From NCBI RefSeq assembly GCF_002846205.1, contig NZ_PHKV01000003.1, positions 462,280 through 526,279 of the forward strand: a stretch of 64,000 nucleotides of DNA. The letters run 5' to 3'. The stretch is from Xanthomonas prunicola. Lineage in GTDB: Bacteria; Pseudomonadota; Gammaproteobacteria; Xanthomonadales; Xanthomonadaceae. Positions 29,367-38,356 of this stretch are shown here, one piece after another. The position numbers and the translations under genes are program-made. Below the pieces are notes generated by a model that was not told the origin of the DNA, searched no databases, and saw nothing but the letters and a program-made list of their open reading frames with translations. Numbering within the stretch: the first letter of the stretch is position 1; every line of letters begins with the position of its first letter.

Positions 29367-30551
29367 TTACTTGATGGCCCAGTAGACGTCGTACGTACCG
29401 TCCTGGGTGAAGGACTTGTCCACACCGCCCTTCCAGGCTTCGTACGGACGATCGGTCACATCCATGCCACTAGTGGCAGCCCATGCACGCAGCGAGTTAC
29501 GCACTGCATCCAGACCGGCCATGTGGCCTGCATAGGTCGCAAATGCCGACCGGTGAGCCGGAACGCGCTGGTACTTCACCGGTGCTTCGGACGGGATGTT
29601 GAGCTTGAGCTCTTCGCCCGTTGCAGCCACCGGCGTTGCATCGACCGGTGCTGCGGCCGCAGCGTCGTCCTTCTTCTTGGCGTCGGCTTTGGCGGTGTCT
29701 GCCTTGGCGTCGGTCTTCGGAGCGCCACCGGCGCGCTTGCGTACCGGCTGCACGACGTCGAACGCGTACTTGTCGGAGGCGAAGTCAGTGGTCACGATGC
29801 GCACCGGACCAGCAGCCTCGAGGCCGTTGGAATCCATTACGCGCTTGATCCACTCCTGATTGTCCTTGATCGACTTCTTGATCGTCTCATTGTCACGATC
29901 GATGTTGCCGGCGGTGACGACCAACAGGTCCTCGGCCGGCACATCGACGATCTTGAGATCGCTCAACACCGGCTTGCCGTCAAGCTCAGCGCGGTAGTCG
30001 AAGTTCGGCACAGTGGCCAGTGCGGTCGCCAGACGCGACAGACCCAGCTTCAGGTCGTCGCCCACATGGCGGCTAACGTACAGGCCGGCGTAACGACCGA
30101 ACAGGTTCCAGCCGTACTTGACGCTGTAGTCCTGGGTGATCTTGACGTTCTTGTTGTTCTTGCCGGTCGGCACCAGGGTGAAATTGGTGACCTTGTCGTA
30201 GCCCTTGGTGGGATCTTCGATCGCGATCTCAACACGCTCGTTCTTGACGCTGTTGGTGATCTCCCAGCTGCCTTTGCCGATATAGCCCTCCGTGGAGCTG
30301 TATTCGACGCGTGCACCCTTGCCCTCTTCCGGGCCGGCCAGCTTCAGCTGGATCTTCGGGTCACGCAGCACGAGCGGGTTCCAATCCTTGAAACGACGGA
30401 AGCTGTTCACGGTGTCGTAAACAATCGTCATTCTGCGGTTGGTCTCAACACTCTCGGACATCTGCCGCTCCGAGGGCAACACCAAGCCCACCACGACAAA
30501 CAAGCCAGCCACGATCCCCAAGGCGATCAGGAACTCGATAATACGGGTCAT
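29367..30551 (-). CDS. Membrane-anchored SRPBCC-like protein
   Basis: A 394-residue protein with one N-terminal transmembrane segment (IIEFLIALGIVAGLFVVVGLVL) and a following domain that resembles the SRPBCC/polyketide cyclase fold (NSFRRFKDWNPLVLRDPKI, then KGSWEITNSVKNERVEI). A low-complexity Ala/Lys/Asp linker (about 275-305) leads to a second globular part ending in AYEAWKGGVDKS-like sequence, related to AraC effector-binding (GyrI-like) domains by appearance only. Ligand and role are unknown. An AGGAGG-like site (TTCAGGAGGTC region) lies at the start on the non-coding side. Single gene with its own terminator. Confidence 0.7.
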   Translation of the reverse strand: MTRIIEFLIALGIVAGLFVVVGLVLPSERQMSESVETNRRMTIVYDTVNSFRRFKDWNPLVLRDPKIQLKLAGPEEGKGARVEYSSTEGYIGKGSWEITNSVKNERVEIAIEDPTKGYDKVTNFTLVPTGKNNKNVKITQDYSVKYGWNLFGRYAGLYVSRHVGDDLKLGLSRLATALATVPNFDYRAELDGKPVLSDLKIVDVPAEDLLVVTAGNIDRDNETIKKSIKDNQEWIKRVMDSNGLEAAGPVRIVTTDFASDKYAFDVVQPVRKRAGGAPKTDAKADTAKADAKKKDDAAAAAPVDATPVAATGEELKLNIPSEAPVKYQRVPAHRSAFATYAGHMAGLDAVRNSLRAWAATSGMDVTDRPYEAWKGGVDKSFTQDGTYDVYWAIK

Positions 30552-30902
30552 TCAGGAGGTCTCCGGGGCCGATCCCACGGCCGGGTTGAGTGAAGCGAAG
30601 CCACCATCCTAGCAGGCTTCGGGAAAGATGTTCAGTTGTGCGACGGGTAGCGCGGTCTTGCGGTGTCATTCACCGCGCAACACGGCGCGTGGGGGATGCG
30701 CAATCGCAACCTGCATAAGGGTTTGGGCGATTGCGCGCCGCTATCATGCACATCACGCGCTGCGTGTGTGTGATGCTGCGGTTGCCGTGCGGCAGTGCAC
30801 GGCGCCAGATCGCGGCTCGAACGGGCCTGCGGCGCCCTGAATGCGATTTCCCGCCCTGCCGCAGGCACGCGCAGCGTCGAGGTCAGCGGCGCCGCGTCGA
30901 TC
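30552..30902. other. Intergenic region without a gene
   Basis: A 351-base gap between the SRPBCC-like gene start and the response regulator stop. It should hold the promoter of the former. No gene, hairpin terminator or repeat was recognised in it. Confidence 0.4.
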
Positions 30903-31547
30903 TCACACCAACTGCAACTCGAACGCCTTCAGTACCGCGCGCGTGCGGTCGCGTACGCCGAGCTTGGAGAGGATGTTGGAGACGTGATTCTTGATGGTGC
31001 CCTCGGCTACGCCCAGCGAATTGGCGATTTCCTTGTTGGAAAACCCGCTCGCCATCAGCCGCAGGATCTCGGTCTCGCGGTCGGTCAGCGGGTCGGGCCG
31101 GTCCAGGCTGACGAACTCGTTGCGCATGTGTTCCAGGCCCGACAGCAGGCGCTGGGTCACTGCCGGCTGCACCAGCGAGCCGCCGTCGGCCACGGTGCGG
31201 ATGGCGCCCACCAGCTGTTCCAGCGAGACGTCCTTGAGCAGATAGCCCTTGGCGCCGGCCTTGAGCCCGGCCAGCACCAATTGGTCGTCGTCGAAGGTGG
31301 TCAGGATGATCGTCGGCGGCAGCGTGCCGTCGCGCGAGAGCATCTGCAGCGCTTCCAGGCCGGACATCACCGGCATGCGCATATCCATCAGCACCACGTC
31401 CGGCCGGATCTGCGGAATCTGCTCCACCGCCTGCTTGCCATCGGAGGCCTCGGCCACCACTTCGATCCCGTCGTCCAGCGCCAACAGCGAGCGGATCCCC
31501 TGGCGCACCAGGGTTTGATCGTCGACCAGGCACACACGGATCATCAC
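30903..31547 (-). CDS. NarL/LuxR-type response regulator
   Basis: A 214-residue regulator. The receiver domain (1-120) has the acidic pair Asp9-Asp10, the phosphoacceptor Asp55 (VVLMDMRMP), Thr in IILTTFDDD and Lys in YLLKDVS. The C-terminal LuxR helix-turn-helix is LTDRETEILRLMASGFSNKEIANSLGV. The start overlaps the kinase stop by four bases (ATGA), so the two form a cognate pair and are co-translated. Target genes are not evident from neighbours. Confidence 0.94.
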   Translation of the reverse strand: MMIRVCLVDDQTLVRQGIRSLLALDDGIEVVAEASDGKQAVEQIPQIRPDVVLMDMRMPVMSGLEALQMLSRDGTLPPTIILTTFDDDQLVLAGLKAGAKGYLLKDVSLEQLVGAIRTVADGGSLVQPAVTQRLLSGLEHMRNEFVSLDRPDPLTDRETEILRLMASGFSNKEIANSLGVAEGTIKNHVSNILSKLGVRDRTRAVLKAFELQLV

Positions 31548-32740
31548 AACACTCCTTGGGTCACGGCCGCAGGCATCAGTGCCGGCGCGCCTGGAACAGC
31601 GATGCGCAGGCCGAAGCCCTCACCCCGCCGGGTTTGAATCTCAAGCTTCCCACCATACTGGTTCAGCCGCTCGCGCATGCCGCGCAGCCCGTTGCCGGGC
31701 GCAACCGCATCCGCGCCGTGGCCGTCGTCGCGGGCGTCGATCAGTACCGTATCGGCATCGCGGCGCACCTGGATCCACAGGTTGCGCGCCCCGGCATGGC
31801 GCACCGCATTGGTGATGATTTCCTGGGTACAGCGCAGCAACACGTGGGCGCGCTCGGGGTCGTCCAGGGTCAGCGGCTGGGCGATGTCCAGGTGGATGTC
31901 CAGCGACGGCACCTGGGTCACCAGCGGGCGCAGCGCCGCTTCCAGGTCGATGGCGCCGCTGTCGCGCAGGTGGCTGACCGCCTCGCGCACATCGGTGAGC
32001 AACAATTTGGCCAGGGTGTGCGCCTGGCGCACGTGTTCCTGGGCCTGGCCCTCGGTGATGTGGCCTGCCACTTCCAGGTTGAGACTGAGCGCGGTGAGGT
32101 GGTGGCCGAGCAGGTCGTGCAACTCGCGCGAGATGCGGGTGCGCTCGTTGATGCGTGCGCTTTCGGCCAGCAGCGCGCGGGTGGCGCGCAGTTCGGCATT
32201 GAGCCGGCGCTGTTCTTCGCGCGCATCGGTCTGCTGCCGTGCGACCAGGCTGGTGACGAAGATGAACATCGAAAAGCCGCCGTACAACAGCGACTGCATC
32301 AGCGCCGCGAACAGGGTGAAGTCCGGGCGCAGGTAGTAAAACACCGGCAACACCGCCAACTGACTCAGCACCAGCCACAGCACGCCCACGCGTAGCGGCA
32401 GCAGCCACGGGATCACCCCGGCCGCCACCATCATCAGGATGCTGCCGAGCCCGGTCCCGCTGAGATAGCTCACCGCCAGCGCGCAGATGGTGAGCAGCAG
32501 CAGGATCAGCCGGTCGTACCAGTGCGCGTGGCCGCCGCTGTTCAATCCACGGGTCAGCCAGAAGTAGCTGGCACCGAAGCCGATGAAGAACGCCGACATC
32601 ATGACCGCTTCGGTCACGCTGCGGCGGTCGCCCTCTTCGGCCGGCGGCCAGTACGTGTACACCAACGGCATGACGATCATCGCCCAGGTGAACAGGCCGG
32701 CGAAGCGCAGGACGCGCGTATGACTGAGGTATCCCAACAT
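31544..32740 (-). CDS. Sensor histidine kinase, HisKA_3 (NarL-partner) type
   Basis: A 398-residue inner-membrane kinase. About six hydrophobic segments fill residues 10-160 with little periplasmic sequence, so it probably senses a membrane or intracellular signal, as in DesK-like kinases. The phosphoacceptor His lies in RISRELHDLLGHHLTALS. The HATPase follows with TNAVRHAGA (N box) and DARDDGHGADA (G1). It forms an operon with the downstream response regulator. The divergent GNAT gene begins 233 bases away. Confidence 0.93.
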   Translation of the reverse strand: MLGYLSHTRVLRFAGLFTWAMIVMPLVYTYWPPAEEGDRRSVTEAVMMSAFFIGFGASYFWLTRGLNSGGHAHWYDRLILLLLTICALAVSYLSGTGLGSILMMVAAGVIPWLLPLRVGVLWLVLSQLAVLPVFYYLRPDFTLFAALMQSLLYGGFSMFIFVTSLVARQQTDAREEQRRLNAELRATRALLAESARINERTRISRELHDLLGHHLTALSLNLEVAGHITEGQAQEHVRQAHTLAKLLLTDVREAVSHLRDSGAIDLEAALRPLVTQVPSLDIHLDIAQPLTLDDPERAHVLLRCTQEIITNAVRHAGARNLWIQVRRDADTVLIDARDDGHGADAVAPGNGLRGMRERLNQYGGKLEIQTRRGEGFGLRIAVPGAPALMPAAVTQGVL

Positions 32741-32973
32741 GTCCGCATCTTAGGCGTAAGCGACCGTGCCGGCCTCTTGCCGGAAGTCATGCATGCCGGC
32801 CCGTGCACGCGGATACGGTCAACGGATGCCGGAGCAGCAGAGGCGGTGATGCATACCGGAGCATGCCGCGCGCCGGGCCGATCGTGCGCGCCGGGTCGCC
32901 CGCTTCAGGCCACGCATGTAATAATCCGACGCAGATCCGATTTCGGGTCGACGCGTTACCCCACGGAGTCCCA

Positions 32974-33573
32974 ATGTCGATCGTCATCCGCGACGTGCGC
33001 GAGCACGAGCTCGATTCCGTCCTGGCCCTGAACAACAATGCCGGACTGGCGATCCTGCCGCTGGATTCAACCAAGCTGCAACGTTTCTATGAGCAGGCCG
33101 AATATTTTCGCGTCGCCGAGCGCGACGGCAACCTGGCCGGGTTTCTGGTCGGGTTCGGAAGCGGCAGTGCCCACGACAGCAGCAATTTCGCCTGGTTCCG
33201 GGACCGTCATCCGGAATTCTTCTACATCGACCGCATCGTGGTCGCCAGCCGCCGCCGCGGCGGTGGCGTCGGGCGGGCGTTTTACGCCGATGTGCAGAGC
33301 TATACCGAGCTGCGTTACCCGCAGTTGGCCTGCGAGGTGTTCCTGGACCACGGCGCCGACGCGGCCTTGCTGTTCCATGGCAGCTTCGGCTTCCGCGAGG
33401 TCGGCCAGAACACCATGGCTGATGTGGAAGTGCGCGCCAGCATGTTGATGAAAGACATGTGTAGCTACCGGTGGGTCAAAGAGACCTATGGCGGCAAGTT
33501 GCCCGAAGACTTGCCATGGGTGGGCCGGCCGCGTCATGCCGCCACCACCGCCAACCCATCGACGGGGAGCTGA
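32974..33573 (+). CDS. GNAT family N-acetyltransferase
   Basis: A 199-residue acetyltransferase. The acetyl-CoA binding loop is seen in YIDRIVVASRRRGGGVGRAFYADV, followed by the C-terminal strand of the fold (FGFREVGQNTM). The substrate is unknown. The ATG at 32974 has GGAG 8 bases upstream; upstream in-frame codons to 32803 are intergenic. It ends 3 bases before the GTG of minC, so it may be co-transcribed with minCDE, although a functional link is not obvious. Confidence 0.87.
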   Translation: MSIVIRDVREHELDSVLALNNNAGLAILPLDSTKLQRFYEQAEYFRVAERDGNLAGFLVGFGSGSAHDSSNFAWFRDRHPEFFYIDRIVVASRRRGGGVGRAFYADVQSYTELRYPQLACEVFLDHGADAALLFHGSFGFREVGQNTMADVEVRASMLMKDMCSYRWVKETYGGKLPEDLPWVGRPRHAATTANPSTGS

Positions 33574-33576
33574 GGC

Positions 33577-34320
33577 GTGGCAAGTGTGAGTGTGGATTTT
33601 GAACAGGCCGGCGAACTCAAGATCGGCCAGGTGGGTATCGCCAACCTGCGCGTGCGCACGCTGGACGTGCCGCGGCTGGTGCAGGAAATGCGCGAACGCG
33701 TGACCCGCGCACCCAAGTTGTTCGGCCGTGCGGCGGTGATCCTGGATTTCGGCGGACTGTCGCAGGTGCCGGACCTGGCTACGGCCAAGGCGCTGCTGGA
33801 TGGTCTGCGCGAGGCCGGCGTGCTGCCCGTGGCGCTGGCCTACGGCACCAGCGAGATCGACTTGCTGTCCCAGCAGTTGGGCGTGCCATTGCTGGCCAAA
33901 TTCCGCGCCCAGTACGAGTCGGCCGCGGTTAGCCCGCCGCCGCCGCCGCCGCCCGCGCGTGCCGAACCGGCGCCACCGGCCGCGCGACCGGCCCCTGGCC
34001 GGATGCAGCGCACCGCGGTGCGTTCGGGCCAGCAGTTGTATGCGGAGAACTGCGACCTGACCGTACTCAGTACGGTGGGTGCCGGGGCCGAGGTCATCGC
34101 CGACGGCAGCATCCATATCTACGGTACCCTGCGTGGCCGCGCTCTGGCCGGCGCGCAGGGCAACCCCGACGCGCGCATCTTCTGCCGCGACTTCCACGCC
34201 GAACTGGTCGCCATCGCTGGCCACTACAAGGTGCTGGACGATGTTCCCATGGACCTGCGTGGCAAGGCCGTCCAGGTCTGGCTGGAGCAGGATCAGATCA
34301 AGATCGCTGCGCTTGATTGA
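33577..34320 (+). CDS. minC: Septum site-determining protein MinC
   Basis: A 247-residue inhibitor of FtsZ ring assembly. The N-terminal domain (1-105) is followed by a Pro/Ala-rich linker (about 110-140, including a run of seven prolines). The C-terminal beta-helix domain, which binds MinD, includes CDLTVLSTVGAGAEVIADG and HIYGTLRGRALAG. The start is GTG at 33577, 3 bases after the GNAT stop. First gene of minCDE. Confidence 0.96.
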   Translation: MASVSVDFEQAGELKIGQVGIANLRVRTLDVPRLVQEMRERVTRAPKLFGRAAVILDFGGLSQVPDLATAKALLDGLREAGVLPVALAYGTSEIDLLSQQLGVPLLAKFRAQYESAAVSPPPPPPPARAEPAPPAARPAPGRMQRTAVRSGQQLYAENCDLTVLSTVGAGAEVIADGSIHIYGTLRGRALAGAQGNPDARIFCRDFHAELVAIAGHYKVLDDVPMDLRGKAVQVWLEQDQIKIAALD

Positions 34321-34355
34321 CGCGGCCCAACCACAGAAATATTCGGAGAAATCCT

Positions 34356-35165
34356 TTGGCTGAAATCATCGTAGTCACCTCCGGCAAGGGCGGCGTCGGC
34401 AAGACCACCACCAGCGCAAGCCTGGCCTGCGGGTTGGCAAAGCGCGGCAAGAAAGTCGCGGTCATCGATTTCGACGTCGGCTTGCGCAACCTGGACCTGA
34501 TCATGGGCTGCGAGCGGCGCGTGGTGTACGACTTCGTCAACGTCGTGCATGGCGAAGCAACGCTCAAGCAGTCGCTGATCAAGGACAAGCGCTTCGACAA
34601 CCTGTACGTGCTGGCTGCCTCGCAGACCCGTGACAAGGACGCGCTGACCCAGGAAGGCGTGGAAAAGGTGCTCAAGGACCTTGCTGCCGACGGCTTCGAC
34701 TACATCGTCTGCGATTCGCCGGCCGGTATCGAAAAAGGCGCATTCCTGTCGATGTATTTCGCTGACCGCGCGGTGGTGGTGGTCAATCCGGAAGTGTCCT
34801 CGGTGCGCGACTCGGACCGCATCATCGGCCTGCTCGATTCCAAGACCCGCAAGGCCGAGGAAGGCAAGACGGTGCCGGCGTTCCTGCTGCTGACCCGCTA
34901 CAGCCCGGGTCGCGTGGAAGGCGGCGAGATGCTCAGCATCACCGACGTGGAAGAAGTGCTGGGCCTGAAGGCGATCGGTGTGATTCCCGAATCCGGCGAT
35001 GTGCTCAACGCCTCCAACAAGGGCGAACCGGTGATCCTGGATGGCGAGTCACCCGCCGGCCAGGCGTATGACGACGCAGTCGCCCGCATCATGGGCGAGG
35101 AGCGCCCGATGCGATTCACATCCGTGGAGAAGAAAGGCTTCTTCAGCAAGCTGTTCGGAGGGTAA
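34356..35165 (+). CDS. minD: Septum site-determining ATPase MinD
   Basis: A 269-residue deviant-Walker ATPase that recruits MinC to the membrane and oscillates with MinE. Walker A is [14 protein letters not shown] near residues 9-22, and [14 protein letters not shown] holds the switch II region. The C-terminal amphipathic membrane-targeting helix is [11 protein letters not shown]. The start is TTG at 34356, preceded by CGGAGA 8 bases upstream; it gives [12 protein letters not shown], the standard N-terminus, and no ATG fits. It is separated from minE by 2 bases. Confidence 0.98.
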   Translation: MAEIIVVTSGKGGVGKTTTSASLACGLAKRGKKVAVIDFDVGLRNLDLIMGCERRVVYDFVNVVHGEATLKQSLIKDKRFDNLYVLAASQTRDKDALTQEGVEKVLKDLAADGFDYIVCDSPAGIEKGAFLSMYFADRAVVVVNPEVSSVRDSDRIIGLLDSKTRKAEEGKTVPAFLLLTRYSPGRVEGGEMLSITDVEEVLGLKAIGVIPESGDVLNASNKGEPVILDGESPAGQAYDDAVARIMGEERPMRFTSVEKKGFFSKLFGG

Positions 35166-35167
35166 GC

Positions 35168-35425
35168 ATGGGCCTGCTCGATTTTCTCAAGAGCAAGAAG
35201 AACACCGCCGAGACGGCCAAGAACCGCCTGCAGATCATCATTGCGCAGGAGCGCAACCACCGTGGCGGGCCGGATTACCTGCCGCTGCTGCAGCGCGAAT
35301 TGCTGGAAGTGATCAAGAAGTACGTCAACATCGACGCCGATGCGGTGCGGGTTGATCTGGTCAAGGATGGCGAACACGACGTGCTGGATATTTCGGTCGC
35401 CTTGCCGGAAGACGGCGACAAGTAA
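35168..35425 (+). CDS. minE: Cell division topological specificity factor MinE
   Basis: An 85-residue protein. It starts [20 protein letters not shown], with the N-terminal membrane-binding stretch and MinD-activating helix ([10 protein letters not shown]). The C-terminal dimer domain follows. It stimulates MinD ATPase so that the division site stays at midcell. Last gene of minCDE, followed by a strong terminator hairpin 5 bases after the stop. Confidence 0.98.
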   Translation: MGLLDFLKSKKNTAETAKNRLQIIIAQERNHRGGPDYLPLLQRELLEVIKKYVNIDADAVRVDLVKDGEHDVLDISVALPEDGDK

Positions 35426-35430
35426 ACGCA

Positions 35431-35465
35431 AACAACGGCACCGCGTCCGCACGGTGCCGTTGTTG
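35431..35465 (+). terminator. Terminator after minCDE
   Basis: AACAACGGCACCG and CGGTGCCGTTGTT pair perfectly over 13 positions around a seven-base loop. There is no long T-run, but the stem and its position directly after minE make it the probable operon end. Confidence 0.8.
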
Positions 35466-35493
35466 CATGTGACCCGACCGCGAGCCATTGCGC

Positions 35494-35985
35494 GTGACCA
35501 CCGCCACTCCTGCAACGCCCACCTCTGCCGATGTTCTGTGCGTGGCCGATATTGGCCTGGACGCGCCTGCCGCCCTGCTCGCGCGCTATGGCTTGCGCCT
35601 GCATCGCGTGGAATCGGGCGCGGCGATTCCCGGCAGCTTCTGGGGCGAACCGGAAGCGGGCATCATCGGCTGCGATGTGTACGTGCGCGACGACACACCG
35701 GTGCATTCGCTCCTGCACGAAGCCGGACATCTGATCGTACTGCCAGCGGAAAAACGCGCCGCGGTGCATACCGACGCCACCGATTCGGTGGATGAAGAAG
35801 ACGCCACCTGTTACCTGCAGATCCTGCTGGCCGAGCAGTTGCCCGGCGTGGGCAGCGCGCGCCTGATGGCAGACATGGACAGCTGGGGCTATACGTATCG
35901 CCTGGGCTCCACGCGCGCCTGGTTCGAGCAAGACGCAGAGAATGCGCGCAGCTGGTTGCACGCACGCGGCTTGTTGCCGGCCTGA
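35494..35985 (+). CDS. Putative metallopeptidase-like protein with HEAGH motif
   Basis: A 163-residue protein. It carries HSLLHEAGHLIVLPAEKR (about residues 77-94), a typical HExxH zinc-peptidase helix, and acidic residues follow (DSVDEEDATCYLQ) that could give the third ligand. No signal peptide or membrane segment is seen. The family was not recognised. The start is uncertain: GTG 35494 is used here, and TTG 35488 would add two residues. The gene starts 29 bases after the minE terminator stem. Confidence 0.72.
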   Translation: MTTATPATPTSADVLCVADIGLDAPAALLARYGLRLHRVESGAAIPGSFWGEPEAGIIGCDVYVRDDTPVHSLLHEAGHLIVLPAEKRAAVHTDATDSVDEEDATCYLQILLAEQLPGVGSARLMADMDSWGYTYRLGSTRAWFEQDAENARSWLHARGLLPA

Positions 35986-36139
35986 TCCTGCGCTGAGCGT
36001 TGGAGCGGCGACCACATCGTCGCGCGCAGTCGTTAGGCGGGTGCGCAAGGCACACGCGGGAATCGTGCTGGACGCGTGCGACAGACAGCAGCGAGCATCG
36101 GCCGCACAGCGGTAGGGGCCATCGGTATCTTGGTTACCC

Positions 36140-37429
36140 TCAGTGAGCCGTCGCAGTGGCGCCGGACAGATCCAGCGTCGCCACCGTGCCCTGCCCCGCG
36201 TTGGAATCCAGCTGCAAATGCCAGCCCAGGTGTTCGCATAGCCGCCCGATCAATTCCAGCCCGATACCACTGCCCTGGCGTGCCTTGCCGCGTGCCAAGC
36301 GCGTGTAGATGGCGCTGATTTCTTCCGGCGTCATGCCGTGGCCCGGGTCGGCGATGCGGACGACACCGGGCGCCGATAGCGAGATACGAATGATGCCGCG
36401 GTCGCTGTTCTCGATGGCATTGCGCAGCAGGTTGCCGATGGCGGTCTGCACGATGGCGACCGGCGCGACCAGGCGACACGGCGGCATCGGGTCCACAACC
36501 AGCTGCAGATCCTTGTCGGCGCACAGGTGCGTATGGTCGGCCACGATATCCGGCAGCAATTGGTCCAGCCGCAGCGAATCGCTGCTGCGCACCAGCCGGC
36601 CAGGGTCCTTGGCCAGCACCAGCAGCAAGGTGATCAACTGTTCGACCGAGGCACTGGTCTGCGCGATGCGCTGCAGCTGATGGCGGACCGCCGACGGCGT
36701 GCCGGGTTGGTCCAGCGCCAGCTCCACCGCATTGCCAATCACCGCGATGGGCGTGCGCAATTCGTGGCTGGCGCTGTCGATGAAGGCGCGCTCGCGGTCC
36801 ACGAACTGGCTATTGCGCTCGAGATAATTGTTGAGCGCATCGGCAATCACGTAAAGCTCGGCGCTGCCCTGTGGCCCGACCGCAATCTGCTGCGCACGCT
36901 GCTCCGGACGCAACGCGCCGATGTCGCGCGCCAGTTCGACCAGCGGGCGCACCAACCGGGCCATCGCATAAGTCCCCATCAACAAGGTGATGCCGATCAG
37001 TGCGATGCCAGCAGCCAGCATCCAGCGGGTCAGGAATTTTTCCAGCGCTTCGAAATCGGAGATGTCCAGCACCAGCGCCAGGCGGCCGGCATGCGCGGTG
37101 TCGCGCACCATCACCGCGCTCTGGCGGCCGGCGATTTCCAGGCCGTCGTGCAAGCCAGGATGGAGGGTGCGCAATACCGCTGGTGTACGCGCGAGGTCGT
37201 CGATGCGGTACAGCCGCAAGGTGTCCGAGTCCTGCCAGTGGTAATCCGGATTCTGCACGCTGCGCTCGAGAATGCTGTCCAGTTCGGAATTCAGCAGCGA
37301 GCGCCATACGCCGTGTTCGGCACGTTCGTGCAGGTACTGCGCAGTGCCGAACACCGCCAGGGTCATCAACAGCGTGTAGCCGAACAACCACACCAGCACG
37401 CGGCGACCCAGGGGACGCTGCTTAGACAT
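36140..37429 (-). CDS. Sensor histidine kinase, OmpR-partner type
   Basis: A 429-residue kinase. Two transmembrane segments (about 15-33 and 130-155) flank a ~95-residue periplasmic sensor. A HAMP-like region follows (MARLVRPLVELARDIGALRPEQ). The DHp helix has SASHELRTPIAVIGNAVE (phosphoacceptor His) and the HATPase has NLLRNAIENSDRG and RIADPGHGMTPEE. The start at 37429 overlaps the response regulator stop by 8 bases. The pair is divergent from three lipid A/envelope modification genes, so it may sense cell-surface stress. A ColS-like identity is possible but not established. Confidence 0.92.
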   Translation of the reverse strand: MSKQRPLGRRVLVWLFGYTLLMTLAVFGTAQYLHERAEHGVWRSLLNSELDSILERSVQNPDYHWQDSDTLRLYRIDDLARTPAVLRTLHPGLHDGLEIAGRQSAVMVRDTAHAGRLALVLDISDFEALEKFLTRWMLAAGIALIGITLLMGTYAMARLVRPLVELARDIGALRPEQRAQQIAVGPQGSAELYVIADALNNYLERNSQFVDRERAFIDSASHELRTPIAVIGNAVELALDQPGTPSAVRHQLQRIAQTSASVEQLITLLLVLAKDPGRLVRSSDSLRLDQLLPDIVADHTHLCADKDLQLVVDPMPPCRLVAPVAIVQTAIGNLLRNAIENSDRGIIRISLSAPGVVRIADPGHGMTPEEISAIYTRLARGKARQGSGIGLELIGRLCEHLGWHLQLDSNAGQGTVATLDLSGATATAH

Positions 37430-38138
37430 CGCTGCTGTCGCCTGCGCCAGGCGCCTCGGCCGCATCCAGCTGCGCCAACCGGTAGCCCAGGCGCGGCAAG
37501 GTGTGGATCAGCTTTTCTGCGAACGGGCCATCCACGCTGCGGCGTAGCTCGTAGATATGCGAGCGCAACATGTCGCCGTCGGGCGGGTCGTCGCCCCACA
37601 GCGATTGTTCCAGGCGTTGCCGCGTCACCGCCGCCGGGCTGGCCTGCATCAGCACTTCCAGCAACTTGCGGCAGGCCGGGTACAGATGGAGCACCTGGCC
37701 GGCGCGAGTGGCCTCAAGCGTGGACAGGTCAAGGCGCAGGTCGGCCACTTGCAGCAACTTGCCGCGGCGGCGACCGTGTGCACGCGCCAGCAAGGCTTCG
37801 ATGCGCACTTCCAGCTCGGGTAGCGCGAACGGCTTGGTCAGGTAATCGTCGGCGCCGGCACGGAAGCCGGCAATCTTGTCCGGCAATTCGTCGCGCGCGG
37901 TGAGCATGATCACCGGCACCTCGGATTGGTGCTGTTCGCGCAGCCGGCGCAGCACCTCCGGGCCATCCATGCGCGGCATCATCCAGTCCAGGATCAGCGC
38001 GTCGTAGTGCTGGGTGGTGGCCAGGTGCAGGCCGGTGATGCCATCGGGCGCGGCGTCCAGGGTATGCCCGCGCGCTTCGAAGTAGTCGAACAGGTTGGCA
38101 ACCATATTGCGGTTGTCTTCAATGACCAGCAGCCGCAT
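37422..38138 (-). CDS. OmpR-type response regulator
   Basis: A 238-residue regulator. The receiver has Glu7-Asp8, the phosphoacceptor Asp51 (ALILDWMMPRMDG), Thr in MLTARDE and Lys in YLTKPFALPELE. The C-terminal winged helix includes RQRLEQSLWGDDPPDGDMLRSH and YELRR. The start at 38138 is set at MRLLVIEDN; the ORF runs to 38231 without similarity. The kinase start lies inside its end, so the two are co-translated. The 218-base gap to the ArnT-like gene should contain divergent promoters under its control (inference). Confidence 0.94.
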   Translation of the reverse strand: MRLLVIEDNRNMVANLFDYFEARGHTLDAAPDGITGLHLATTQHYDALILDWMMPRMDGPEVLRRLREQHQSEVPVIMLTARDELPDKIAGFRAGADDYLTKPFALPELEVRIEALLARAHGRRRGKLLQVADLRLDLSTLEATRAGQVLHLYPACRKLLEVLMQASPAAVTRQRLEQSLWGDDPPDGDMLRSHIYELRRSVDGPFAEKLIHTLPRLGYRLAQLDAAEAPGAGDSSDV

Positions 38139-38356
38139 GAGCGGGGTTCCAGGGCGGCCCAGCAGGCACAGTGTGCGCATCCTAACCGAGGCCAGCCGAA
38201 CACGGCCGGTATCGCCGGTACGGCCGTCCAATCGGTTGCGCTCGAATCACCCGCGCACCTGCGACGCCTGCGCTGCCACCCTCGATGCGGCGCGCTCTGC
38301 TCCGACAAATTTCCGACCCACTTGCCAGATAGTGTCTGCCCGCATTTACTCAGAGC

